The notes under the pieces: generated by a model | Told to the model about the DNA's origin: nothing | The model's database searches: none | Seen by the model: the letters and a program-made list of their open reading frames with translations, nothing else | Program-made: the position numbers and the translations under genes | Assembly: GCA_002170165.1 (NCBI GenBank) | Contig: NHFY01000094.1 | Location: 38,486-102,485, forward strand | Length of the DNA stretch: 64,000 nucleotides | Source: Flavobacteriales bacterium TMED123 | GTDB taxonomy: Bacteria; Bacteroidota; Bacteroidia; Flavobacteriales; BACL11 | Direction of reading: 5' to 3' | Shown: positions 1 through 8,376 of the stretch, in pieces | Layout: the number at the start of each line of letters is the position of its first letter | Position numbering within the stretch: position 1 is the stretch's first letter

Positions 1-63
1 AACGATATTGAAAGAACTTACGAAAGCATGAGTGCTTCTATGAAAAAGGTTGGTGTTCTCTAA
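1..63 (+). CDS. C-terminal tail of an unidentified protein (partial)
   Basis: An open frame enters from the left edge and stops with TAA at 61-63, leaving 20 residues (ending MKKVGVL). The tail is too short to assign to a family. It is followed after 39 bases by the antiporter gene on the same strand. I call it a CDS because the frame is open to the edge and the next gene starts immediately after it, but it could be chance. Confidence 0.45.
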   Translation, partial: NDIERTYESMSASMKKVGVL

Positions 64-102
64 TTAAATACTTTTTTACCTTTACCAACTGTAAATGAAA
101 AG

Positions 103-1533
103 ATGAAAGATAAAAAAATACCTTATTTTCTTGCATTAGCACCAATTTTATTGCTTATTATTTTACTGGCCTACAATGTATTTTTGTATGCAGATGATTC
201 TTTAGCTGGTGCTAATCAGTTAGCATTGATATATGCAGGTGTTTGTGCAGCAATTGTGGGATTGATTTATGGAACGGATTGGAGTGTCATTCAAAAAAGT
301 ATTCTTAAAAATGTAAAGGATAGTTCGCTTATACTTTTGCTTATTCTCCTTATTGGATCATTATCAGGAACTTGGCTCATTAGCGGGATTATTCCTGCTA
401 TGATGTATTATGGTTTAAAACTCCTAAGTCCAGATGTTTTTTTAGTAGCTTGTTGTATAATTTGCGCTATTGTTTCTCTTGCTACAGGTAGTTCTTGGAG
501 TACTATTGCTACTGTTGGGATTGCTCTTTTAGGTATTGGGCAAGCGCTAGGATTTTCTACAGGAATGATTGGTGGAGCGGTTATTTCAGGGGCGTATTTT
601 GGTGATAAAATGTCACCTATGTCTGACACTACAAATGTAGCAGCAGCAGTAGCAGAAACAGATTTATTCACTCACATTCGCTATATGATGCTCACTACAG
701 TTCCCTCCTTTCTTATCACTCTAGTGCTGTTTTTGTTTATAGGCTTTTCTGTTGATATGCAAGAAATGCAAAATGTAAATACTTTATTGGAAGTGCTTGA
801 CAATAATTTTAATATCAACATTTGGCTGTTTTTAGTTCCTGCAATCTTGATATTTTTAATTGTAAAAAAAGTAGCAGCACTTCCGTCATTAGTAATTGCA
901 TCCTTGCTTGGAGCGCTATTTGCAGTGATTTTTCAGCCAGACATTATTACAGCATTATCAGCAGAGAGTCATTTTTCTTTCAAGGGTTCATACATGGCAA
1001 TAATACAAGCAATGGCTACTGATGTTGAAATTCAAACAGACAATATGCTCATAAATGAAATTCTTACAACAGGAGGTATGTATGGGATGTTGAATACAGT
1101 ATGGCTCATTATTTGCGCTATGGTTTTCAGTGGAGCTATGCAGGGCGCAGGATTATTAAAAAGAATAACTGAGCCAATCATCAGGCATGCTCAAAGTACA
1201 GGAAGCATGATCGCAACTACTGCTGGAACTTGTGTGTTTTTTAATGTAGCTACTTCTGATCAATATCTTGCAATAGTGGTTCCTGGTAGAATGTTCGCGA
1301 ACACTTATAAGGAAAAAGGTTTGTCTCCAGCAAATTTAAGCCGAACTTTGGAAGATGCAGGAACAGTTACTTCTGTTCTTATTCCTTGGAACACTTGTGG
1401 AGCAACACAATCTGCTGTTTTAGGTGTTGCAACTTTTGCCTATTTGCCTTATTGTTTTTTTAATATTATTAGTCCATTTATGACCATTGCTTATGCATAT
1501 TTAGGAGTAAAAATAAAACACCTAAAACAATAA
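103..1533 (+). CDS. nhaC: NhaC-family Na+/H+ antiporter
   Basis: A 476-residue inner-membrane protein with about a dozen hydrophobic segments, starting at once with one (residues 7-30). The stretch GDKMSPMSDTTN at residues 167-178, followed by ETDLF, is the hallmark conserved loop of the NhaC family, and the length fits that family. NhaC proteins exchange cytoplasmic Na+ for external protons, supporting sodium and pH homeostasis; some relatives exchange organic acids (e.g. malate/lactate), so the substrate is inferred from family only. The ATG at 103 is used because the upstream ATG at 93 hits a stop after three codons. The gene lies 39 bases after an unknown gene and may be cotranscribed with it. 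Confidence 0.85.
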   Translation: MKDKKIPYFLALAPILLLIILLAYNVFLYADDSLAGANQLALIYAGVCAAIVGLIYGTDWSVIQKSILKNVKDSSLILLLILLIGSLSGTWLISGIIPAMMYYGLKLLSPDVFLVACCIICAIVSLATGSSWSTIATVGIALLGIGQALGFSTGMIGGAVISGAYFGDKMSPMSDTTNVAAAVAETDLFTHIRYMMLTTVPSFLITLVLFLFIGFSVDMQEMQNVNTLLEVLDNNFNINIWLFLVPAILIFLIVKKVAALPSLVIASLLGALFAVIFQPDIITALSAESHFSFKGSYMAIIQAMATDVEIQTDNMLINEILTTGGMYGMLNTVWLIICAMVFSGAMQGAGLLKRITEPIIRHAQSTGSMIATTAGTCVFFNVATSDQYLAIVVPGRMFANTYKEKGLSPANLSRTLEDAGTVTSVLIPWNTCGATQSAVLGVATFAYLPYCFFNIISPFMTIAYAYLGVKIKHLKQ

Positions 1534-1589
1534 ATTTTGAAAACGTAATATTTTGTGCTTTTCATTTAAAAAGAACAAGATATAAATAG

Positions 1590-1597
1590 TATATTTG
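1590..1597 (+). promoter_or_regulatory. -7 promoter box TATATTTG upstream of first T9SS cargo gene
   Basis: Exact match to the Bacteroidota -7 consensus TAnnTTTG, 47 bases before the start at 1645. I see no clear -33 TTTG at the expected distance, so the assignment rests on the -7 box and position. Confidence 0.5.
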
Positions 1598-1644
1598 TTT
1601 CCTGTAAAATTTTTAAACTCTTTTAACAACTAAAAAAATAAACA

Positions 1645-3537
1645 ATGAAAAAAATTCTACACATCACAACATTCATGTTAGCTTCATTGCTTTCATTCGG
1701 ACAGCTTTCTGTCACCTCTTTTGAGGTAGAAAGTAAAGCGACTACAAAACAAAGTCCAATGCCAGAGATAAAATCAGCAACTCCTTTTTGGTCAGAGGAT
1801 TTTGCAAATGGTATTCCAGCTACTTGGACTAATTCAACTGCACCATGGGTATATAGAGGTCCAAGTACAAATCCAGGGGTCACTGTTGGGAGTCAGGGGG
1901 CTTATTCCGGGAATAGTAGTCCTATTGCTTCTTCAACAGCGAGTAATGGATTTATAATTTTTGATTCAGATTATTATGATAATAATGGTGTTCCAGGAAA
2001 TATGGGTTCCGGATTGTACCCTACACCTCACAACGGTAATTTAAAAACAGGCTCTATAGATTTAAGTCAGTACACAGATGTGACTGTAAGGATGCATAGT
2101 TATTTTCGCACATTTCAAGGTCAGGCTTTTCTGAATTTCTATGTAAATGGTGTCTATAATTCTCAAGTTGAGGTTCATGCAGATCTTGATGTTAATGATG
2201 CTACTACTACTGATGCTATTGCTCTTGCTCGTCTACCAATTGGTGTTGCCGGAAATTCGGATGTTCAGATAGAGTTTCAGTTTGAAGGAACGACTCAATC
2301 TAATGTTAATGGTAGTGGTTATTACTTTTGGATACTTGATGATATTGAATTAATGGAAACACCTGCTCATTTAATGGAAGTTACTGATGTTGTTCATGGA
2401 GGATGGAATTCAATTCCTGTAACACAAGGCTTTAGCATGGATTATACTTTTAAGCCTCTTATTCAATCGAATGCTAATCCATATACTTTTGAAATGATTA
2501 TTGCTAATATTGGTAGTGATTCTTTAACTGGCGCTCAAATGAATATTGAAGTATTTGATGATATTCAAATGTCTGTTTTTAGTTCTAATTCAGCACCAAC
2601 TATATTAGCAAAATATGATACAGCAGTGTTTGTTGCGCAACAAACTTATGCTCCTGCAAGTATGGGAATATACAATATGCGTTTCTGGGGAAGCTCAGAT
2701 AGTATTTCTTATACTGACACTACATATATGCAAGCGATTATTACTGATACAGTATATGGAAGGGATTATGGTAATCCTTCAGGGTCTTGGAGAGTTGGAA
2801 GGCAATGTGGAGGTTTACAAGTAGGAAATATATTTGATGTATATGCAGCTGATGATTTAACATCTGTTTCAGCTCATGTTGCTGGTTATTCACAAGTAAA
2901 TGCAAAAATGTTTGGTGTATTGTATGAGGTAGACACCACTTCTAGTCCTATGAGTTTTATTTTTTTAGCTCAAACAGATGATTATGTGATTCAGGCTAAT
3001 GATACAGGTGCATGGGTAACTATTCCTTTTAATTCCGCTATTTCTATTGATCCTCAATTCGGGCAGCAATATATGATTGCAATTGGAGGTTATTCACATC
3101 CACTTGATACTTTTGGGATAAGCGTTTCTGGTGAAGCAGAAGTTACTATGTCTAGAATTCAAGATAATGGCTGTAATTTAGGTACCCAAGGATTTGGTTA
3201 TTGGTATTGGGTTTCAGAAACGCCAATGGTTCGAATGAATTTCGGTACGCCTTGGACAGTACCATCTAATATTGAAGAGGCTTCTTTAAATGGAAGCTTA
3301 AGCATTTATCCTAATCCTACAAATGGTGTATTCACAATTGAAATGCGTGATATGAAAACGGATGTTTATACCATAAAAGTAACAAATGTATTAGGGCAAA
3401 AAGTTTTTGAAAGTGCTAATTCAGTTAGTGGTTTACACAAAGAAAATATTGATTTATCGGCTTTTCAAAAAGGAGTTTATTTAATTGAAATCAAAAATTC
3501 AACTGCTACTATAACAGAAAGAATTATTGTAGAGTAA
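1645..3537 (+). CDS. Secreted T9SS cargo protein with choice-of-anchor-J-like domain (copy 1)
   Basis: This 630-residue protein begins with a Sec signal peptide (residues 1-20, ending SFGQ). A jelly-roll region starting at WSEDFANGIPATW (about residues 49-61) and ending near a WILDDIEL motif matches the 'choice-of-anchor J'/cleaved-adhesin type of domain. The last 78 residues (553-630) form a type A T9SS sorting domain: SIYPNPTNG, a central VLGQKVF and a GVYLIEI strand. The protein should be exported by Sec, moved across the outer membrane by T9SS, and attached to the surface or released. The following gene is a clear paralogue of similar length. Its ligand cannot be read from the sequence; adhesion or substrate binding is inference. 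Confidence 0.88.
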   Translation: MKKILHITTFMLASLLSFGQLSVTSFEVESKATTKQSPMPEIKSATPFWSEDFANGIPATWTNSTAPWVYRGPSTNPGVTVGSQGAYSGNSSPIASSTASNGFIIFDSDYYDNNGVPGNMGSGLYPTPHNGNLKTGSIDLSQYTDVTVRMHSYFRTFQGQAFLNFYVNGVYNSQVEVHADLDVNDATTTDAIALARLPIGVAGNSDVQIEFQFEGTTQSNVNGSGYYFWILDDIELMETPAHLMEVTDVVHGGWNSIPVTQGFSMDYTFKPLIQSNANPYTFEMIIANIGSDSLTGAQMNIEVFDDIQMSVFSSNSAPTILAKYDTAVFVAQQTYAPASMGIYNMRFWGSSDSISYTDTTYMQAIITDTVYGRDYGNPSGSWRVGRQCGGLQVGNIFDVYAADDLTSVSAHVAGYSQVNAKMFGVLYEVDTTSSPMSFIFLAQTDDYVIQANDTGAWVTIPFNSAISIDPQFGQQYMIAIGGYSHPLDTFGISVSGEAEVTMSRIQDNGCNLGTQGFGYWYWVSETPMVRMNFGTPWTVPSNIEEASLNGSLSIYPNPTNGVFTIEMRDMKTDVYTIKVTNVLGQKVFESANSVSGLHKENIDLSAFQKGVYLIEIKNSTATITERIIVE

Positions 3538-3558
3538 CAATACAATAGTGATTTAATT

Positions 3559-3592
3559 AAAACCCCTGGCATTTGGCAGGGGTTTTTTTTTA
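3559..3592 (+). terminator. Rho-independent terminator after first T9SS cargo gene
   Basis: The stem CCCCTG (3563-3568) pairs with CAGGGG (3577-3582), extended by flanking A and T runs, and a tract of T follows. It ends the first T9SS cargo transcript and lies directly before the promoter of the second. Confidence 0.85.
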
Positions 3593-3606
3593 TCAAAAAT
3601 TTACTT

Positions 3607-3614
3607 TAAGTTTG
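3607..3614 (+). promoter_or_regulatory. -7 promoter box TAAGTTTG upstream of second T9SS cargo gene
   Basis: Exact TAnnTTTG match, 22 bases before the ATG at 3637 and 15 bases after the terminator T run, so the second paralogue probably has its own promoter. Confidence 0.6.
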
Positions 3615-3636
3615 CTCTCCAACTAAAAAATAAATC

Positions 3637-5481
3637 ATGAAAAAAACATTACTCTTTTTAGCCATTTTATTTTCAGTATCATTAGTGGCTCAACAAAATT
3701 CCCCAGATAGAATTCAAACAAATAAAATTAAGAAACTAAGCCCATCTTTCGCCAAAAGCCAAACACCTATTTGGACTGAAGATTTTGCAAATGGGTTTCC
3801 AGCAGGTTGGAGTACTTATACCAATAATGCAGCTGGAGGTTTAGCTACTTGCCCATGGAAACACTCTTATGTGGGTTCTTGGGGGTATTGGAATACTAAT
3901 CAAGGAGCATCTCCTGCAGCCGCTATAAATTCAACAACTGCTGCTAATGGCTTTTTGATCTGTGACCCTGATTCTGCTAATCATTGGAATTACGGACAAC
4001 CTTCAGGAACTACTTATGAGTATATTGAGTCTTATTTTACTACAAGTGCAATTGATTTGTCGGGTTATCCTAATGTGAGTTTGGAATTTCAACAAACTTT
4101 CAGGTTTAATAATGGTTTGAATTTAAAAGTATCAATTTCAAATGATAGTTTGATGTGGACTGATTATAATGTGCAAGGTAATGCAACTAACAATAGCCAA
4201 TCTTCTGATCCACAATTTGTAAGTTTGAATATTTCATCTATTGCGGGAAATTCTTCTAGTGTTTACATAAGGATTGGTTGGGAAGCTAGGGTTTATTATT
4301 GGATGATTGACGATATGCAGATTGTAGAAACACCAGCAAATAAGATAGAATTATTAGAAGCAAATCATGGAGGTTGGTATACCACTGCTACCTCTCAAGG
4401 TTTCGCATTAGGATATAAATTTTATCCTATGAATCAAGCCATTGCCAATCCTTACAAATTTGAGGGGGTTGTTGCTAATTTAGGAGCGCTTACACAAAAC
4501 ACAAGATTGAATGTAGAAGCACTTGATGATATTGGTGCTTCTGTTTTCTCTTCAACAAGTAATGATACGCTACTCGCTACTATGGACACTAATATATTTG
4601 TCGCGAATAATGCTTTTACACCCTCAAATACAGGCTTGTATAATTTTTACACTTGGAGTTCTTCCGATTCTACCCAAACAGATACTATCAATACTTCTTC
4701 AATTGTTACCGATAGTGTTTATGGTCGTGATTTTGATAATTATCAGTCTTATTGGAGAGTAGGTAGAAATTGTGGTGGTATGGTTTTAGGAACCTATTAT
4801 GATGTTTATGACACAGACAATCTAACTTCTATTTCAGCTTATGTGTCTCCAATTTCAGTTCCAGGAGCAAAGATTTTTGCAGCAGTATATGAAATTGACA
4901 CTAACAATGATAAAATTTGGCTTACTCAATCAGATGACTATACCATTCAGACTACTGATTTGGACAATTGGGTAACTTTTGAAATTCCAGGAGGAGTGAA
5001 TCTGATGGCCGGTAGTAGTTATATGGCTGCTATTGGAGGCTATGCGCACCCTGTCGATACTTCTGCTATTGGAGTTTCTGGGGATGCTTGGACAAGCACT
5101 TGTTATATTCAAGACAATGGTTGTAATATTGGAAGTCAAGGATTTGGAGATTGGTATTGGATAAGCAAAGTGCCAATGATTAGAATGAATTTTGGAAATG
5201 TTTGGACTACTGGAATTCAAGATAAGTCATCTATAAATCAGATTAGTGTTTATCCTAACCCTACTAGCGATAAAGTAACAATAAGTTTCAATAATAATAA
5301 AGCAGAACAACTTTCTATATCTCTTAAAAATGTTTTGGGTAAAACAATTTTTAGCAATAAACAATCCATTGCTGTTAACGCAAAGCAAGTGATTGATTTA
5401 ACTACTTTTTCAAAGGGAGTTTATATATTGGAAATTAGTACTGAAAAGGATAGCTTTTATGAGCAACTTATAGTTGAATAA
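3637..5481 (+). CDS. Secreted T9SS cargo protein with choice-of-anchor-J-like domain (copy 2)
   Basis: A 614-residue paralogue of the preceding protein with the same layout: signal peptide (residues 1-19, ending LVAQ), an anchor-J-like domain opening with WTEDFANGFPAGW and closing at YWMIDDMQIVE, a middle region sharing motifs with copy 1 (GGWYT...TSQGFALGYKF, VYGRDF..YWRVGRNCGG), and a 78-residue type A sorting domain (537-614) starting SVYPNPTS and ending in LIVE. A middle segment with DNGCNIGSQGFGDWYW is nearly the same in both copies. Tandem duplication followed by divergence is the simplest history. Only five bases separate its stop from elbB, so some readthrough into elbB is likely. The surface function is unknown. 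Confidence 0.88.
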   Translation: MKKTLLFLAILFSVSLVAQQNSPDRIQTNKIKKLSPSFAKSQTPIWTEDFANGFPAGWSTYTNNAAGGLATCPWKHSYVGSWGYWNTNQGASPAAAINSTTAANGFLICDPDSANHWNYGQPSGTTYEYIESYFTTSAIDLSGYPNVSLEFQQTFRFNNGLNLKVSISNDSLMWTDYNVQGNATNNSQSSDPQFVSLNISSIAGNSSSVYIRIGWEARVYYWMIDDMQIVETPANKIELLEANHGGWYTTATSQGFALGYKFYPMNQAIANPYKFEGVVANLGALTQNTRLNVEALDDIGASVFSSTSNDTLLATMDTNIFVANNAFTPSNTGLYNFYTWSSSDSTQTDTINTSSIVTDSVYGRDFDNYQSYWRVGRNCGGMVLGTYYDVYDTDNLTSISAYVSPISVPGAKIFAAVYEIDTNNDKIWLTQSDDYTIQTTDLDNWVTFEIPGGVNLMAGSSYMAAIGGYAHPVDTSAIGVSGDAWTSTCYIQDNGCNIGSQGFGDWYWISKVPMIRMNFGNVWTTGIQDKSSINQISVYPNPTSDKVTISFNNNKAEQLSISLKNVLGKTIFSNKQSIAVNAKQVIDLTTFSKGVYILEISTEKDSFYEQLIVE

Positions 5482-5486
5482 CTTGC

Positions 5487-6170
5487 ATGAAAACAGCAGT
5501 TTTACTATCTGGTTGTGGCGTTTTTGATGGAACAGAGATTCATGAAGCAGTATTTTCTCTTTTAGCGCTTGCTCAAAACAATTTGGATTGTGTTTGTGTT
5601 GCTCCAGACATTCAGCATAATCATGTACTCAATTACACCAACGGAGAAGAGTTAAATGAAGAAAGAAATGTATTGCTTGAATCCTCTCGAATTGCAAGAG
5701 GAGCAATTGTTTCTCTTGCAGACCTGCATTATAATGAGATTTCTTCATTAGTTATTCCTGGCGGTTTTGGCGTAGCTAAAAACTTGAGTGATTGGGCTTT
5801 CAAAGGCCCTGAGGGGCATGTGTTGGAAGAGGTAAAAGATTTGATTTTACATTGTGTGGAAAATAAAAAACCAATAGTTGCGCTTTGTATTTCTCCTACA
5901 CTTATTGCGAAGTGCTTATCAGCAAGTAAGTTCGAGCCGCAACTAACATTAGGCACAACAGCTGATAAATCGGAATACAGTATTGCTGAGATCAATCAAG
6001 CAATTACTTCTCTTGGTGCAAAAACTAATGAAAAAACAATACAAGAGATTTGTGTAGATGAAGACCTAAAAATCATCTCGGCTCCATGTTATATGATGGA
6101 TGCAAGCATCGAGGAAGTTTATGAAAATGTAAAATTGGCAATTGAAAAACTTGCCAATTTTTTAGCATAA
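5487..6170 (+). CDS. elbB: ElbB-like glyoxalase / DJ-1-PfpI family protein
   Basis: This 227-residue cytoplasmic protein of the DJ-1/PfpI superfamily opens with AVLLSGCGVFDGTEIHEAV, the distinctive start of ElbB (isoprenoid biosynthesis glyoxalase). The nucleophile elbow is ALCISPTLIAK with Cys134, and a conserved VIPGGFGVAKNL lies at residues 89-100. In E. coli ElbB has glyoxalase activity and was linked to isoprenoid production; the physiological substrate is unclear. Length is close to the family norm of about 217. It follows the T9SS gene by five bases and is closed by a strong terminator. Confidence 0.88.
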   Translation: MKTAVLLSGCGVFDGTEIHEAVFSLLALAQNNLDCVCVAPDIQHNHVLNYTNGEELNEERNVLLESSRIARGAIVSLADLHYNEISSLVIPGGFGVAKNLSDWAFKGPEGHVLEEVKDLILHCVENKKPIVALCISPTLIAKCLSASKFEPQLTLGTTADKSEYSIAEINQAITSLGAKTNEKTIQEICVDEDLKIISAPCYMMDASIEEVYENVKLAIEKLANFLA

Positions 6171-6198
6171 AAAAACCCTGCTTTTGCAGGGTTTTTTA
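6171..6198 (+). terminator. Rho-independent terminator after elbB
   Basis: AACCCTGC, a TTTT loop and GCAGGGTT followed by a T run, starting at the base after the elbB stop. The A run on the other side means it could also end transcription from the minus-strand tRNA. Confidence 0.88.
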
Positions 6199-6207
6199 TT
6201 AAAGCTG

Positions 6208-6280
6208 TGGTGCCACCAGGAATCGAACCGGGGACACAAGGATTTTCAGTCCTTTGCTCTACCAACTGAGCTATGGCACC
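6208..6280 (-). tRNA. tRNA-Phe (anticodon GAA)
   Basis: Read on the minus strand this 73-base gene folds as a standard cloverleaf. The acceptor arm pairs GGTGCCA with TGGCACC, the D arm contains AGCTCAGTTGGTAGAGC, the anticodon loop is CTGAAAA with GAA, and the T loop is GGTTCGATTCC. The discriminator base is A. The terminal CCA is not encoded (the next bases read CAG), so the CCA-adding enzyme must finish it. It is a single tRNA, transcribed against its neighbours. Confidence 0.96.
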
Positions 6281-6296
6281 AAGCCAAATAAGGCTG

Positions 6297-6304
6297 CAAA
6301 TTTA
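6297..6304 (-). promoter_or_regulatory. -7 promoter box TAAATTTG for tRNA-Phe
   Basis: Exact TAnnTTTG on the minus strand, 16 bases before the mature 5' end of the tRNA, consistent with a short 5' leader removed by RNase P. Confidence 0.6.
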
Positions 6305-6389
6305 ATCGTTTTTTTCTTTTGGCGAAATATTTTTTTGTTTTCATCTGCTCCCCCTTCTAATTGTTTAATTTTACTCTCAAATATTTTTA

Positions 6390-7106
6390 ATGAATTTAGT
6401 TGTTGACATAGGGAATACTGTTAGTAAAGCTGCATTGTTTGAAGACCAAAAACTAATAAAAAAACAAACTTTTCTTGAACTAAACCTTCAAGATTTAATT
6501 CACTTTACTAATTCTATTAAACTATCAAATTGCATTATTTCATCAGTCCAAAAGAAAAATCAGAACATAGAAGCTATAGCAAAACATTTTAAGGCATTGT
6601 ATTTTTCGCATAAAACTCCTGTCCCTATACCAATCAGTTACAAAACGCCTACAACTTTAGGGACAGATAGAATAGCAGCTATTGTTGGAGCAAATGAAGA
6701 ATTTCCAAATCAAAATCTACTAAGTATAGATGCAGGGAGTTGCATTACTTACGATTATTTTCTAGACGAAAGTTATGTAGGTGGTCGTATCAGCCCAGGA
6801 TTGAAGATGCGTTTTTCCGCTTTACATAAGTTTACCAATCAACTACCTAAAGTAGATTCAGCTGACTTACATTTTAAGAAAGGAACTGATACAAATTCAT
6901 CTATAATTGCTGGTGTACAGCAAGGTGCAATTGATGAGATGGATGCAGTAATTACCGATTTTATAAAAGAAAATCAAGATGCTGTCGTTATATTGAGCGG
7001 AGGAGATGGTAATTTCTTTGAAAAACACTTAAAAAATAGCATATTTGCAGATCCTTTAATTGTACTAAAAGGGTTAAATATAATTCTTGAATTCAATGCC
7101 AAATAA
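6390..7106 (+). CDS. coaX: Type III pantothenate kinase
   Basis: A 238-residue enzyme of the acetate-kinase-like fold that phosphorylates pantothenate in the first committed step of coenzyme A synthesis. The phosphate-binding motif DIGNTVSK lies at residues 6-13. TLGTDR (89-94), DAGSCITYD (114-122) and GGRISPG (131-137) are the other family blocks, and a late LSGGDG completes the ATP site. Type III kinases need a monovalent cation and are not inhibited by CoA. It is the first gene of a six-gene plus-strand run devoted mainly to the envelope. Its last codons overlap the start of the next gene by 11 bases, so the two are translationally coupled. Confidence 0.94.
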   Translation: MNLVVDIGNTVSKAALFEDQKLIKKQTFLELNLQDLIHFTNSIKLSNCIISSVQKKNQNIEAIAKHFKALYFSHKTPVPIPISYKTPTTLGTDRIAAIVGANEEFPNQNLLSIDAGSCITYDYFLDESYVGGRISPGLKMRFSALHKFTNQLPKVDSADLHFKKGTDTNSSIIAGVQQGAIDEMDAVITDFIKENQDAVVILSGGDGNFFEKHLKNSIFADPLIVLKGLNIILEFNAK

Positions 7107-8373
7107 TACAGTTTTATTTTTCTTATTTCTTTTATTCTTTTCGTCAGCAAATATTTCAGCTCAAAATCAGCAAAACTCACCTTATTCTCGTTTTGGAATA
7201 GGTGATTTGCAAACCAATGTTTTGTCAGAATATGCTGCAATGGGTGGGTGTGCTATTGCAAGTTTTAATCCTAACATTACCAACCCTTACAATCCAGCTT
7301 CTTATACTGCATTTAAAAAGAATTCCTTTCTTTTTTCAGCAGGAGGAAGGCATCAAACTACCAAAATGCAAACCACTAGTCTAGAGCAAATAACAAATAA
7401 CTCTACATTTTCCCATCTGATTTTAGGATTCCCAATCTCTAAAAAAATTGGAGCTAGTGCTGGACTTTTACCTTATAGTAATATTGGTTACAATATTGAA
7501 GACACCGAAAACAATCCTGATTTAGGAGGGGTAAATTATTCTTATATTGGAGATGGAGGTTTAAGTGTATTGTATGTCGGAAGCGCTTACCAATTGAGCG
7601 AGAACCTATCTGTTGGGGCAAATGCCAATTATTTATTTGGTGGCATTAATAGAAATAAAAAGGTAATTTTTACAGATGGACAATCCTTTAATACGCGTAA
7701 AACATCCTCTATTTCAGCAAAAGGATTTTTCTATCAGTTGGGCCTTGTCTACAATAAAAAGATGAATAAGAAAAGGAATCTTACTTTAGGAATTAGTGCG
7801 AATAATAATGCGAAAATTTCTGCAAAACAGACTTTGCTTACAGAAACATATCAATTGCAATCCTCTCTTTATGAGGTGGTAAAAGATACAGTAGAGAATA
7901 GCGCAACAGGATTTACAAATAGTATGGTTTTGCCAAAAAATATTGCTGCAGGAATTGCTGTAGAGATAGATAAAAAGTGGCTGTTAATGGCAGATTTCTC
8001 AATTCAAGATTGGTTTCAGTATCGATTGTTTGGAGAGTCAGATTCATTAGCCAATAGTATTCGTATTGCTGCAGGAATGCAATATATAGCCGATCATGAT
8101 GCCATAAATAAATATTGGAAACTTGTCAAATTCCGATTTGGAGGAAAATATGAGCAAACGTATTTGCAACTGTACAACACACAGCTCAATGAAAAAAGTG
8201 TAAGTTTTGGATTAGGTCTGCCATTGTTAAAAACAAAATCGGAAATAAATTTTTCGGTAGAGGTAGGGCAAAGAGGAACAACAAATAATAATTTAATAAA
8301 AGAGCAGTTTTTACGTTTTCAAATAGGATTAAGTCTTAGCGATATTTGGTTCGTAAAACGAAAATACGATTAA
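7096..8373 (+). CDS. Outer-membrane beta-barrel protein of the coaX-lptC cluster
   Basis: A 425-residue protein with a signal peptide (MPNNTVLFFLF... to about residue 25) followed by NSPYSRFGIGDLQ, a motif I recognise at the N-terminus of Bacteroidota outer-membrane proteins encoded next to coaX. The rest alternates short polar and aromatic strands, with glycine-rich turns such as GASAGLLPYSNIGY and a C-terminal strand near FLRFQIGLSL, as in FadL- or PorV-like barrels. I chose the ATG at 7096 over a TTG at 7087, because the signal peptide then begins at once. Substrate and role are unknown; a transport or assembly function beside LPS export genes is inference. Confidence 0.75.
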   Translation: MPNNTVLFFLFLLFFSSANISAQNQQNSPYSRFGIGDLQTNVLSEYAAMGGCAIASFNPNITNPYNPASYTAFKKNSFLFSAGGRHQTTKMQTTSLEQITNNSTFSHLILGFPISKKIGASAGLLPYSNIGYNIEDTENNPDLGGVNYSYIGDGGLSVLYVGSAYQLSENLSVGANANYLFGGINRNKKVIFTDGQSFNTRKTSSISAKGFFYQLGLVYNKKMNKKRNLTLGISANNNAKISAKQTLLTETYQLQSSLYEVVKDTVENSATGFTNSMVLPKNIAAGIAVEIDKKWLLMADFSIQDWFQYRLFGESDSLANSIRIAAGMQYIADHDAINKYWKLVKFRFGGKYEQTYLQLYNTQLNEKSVSFGLGLPLLKTKSEINFSVEVGQRGTTNNNLIKEQFLRFQIGLSLSDIWFVKRKYD

Positions 8374-8376
8374 AAG

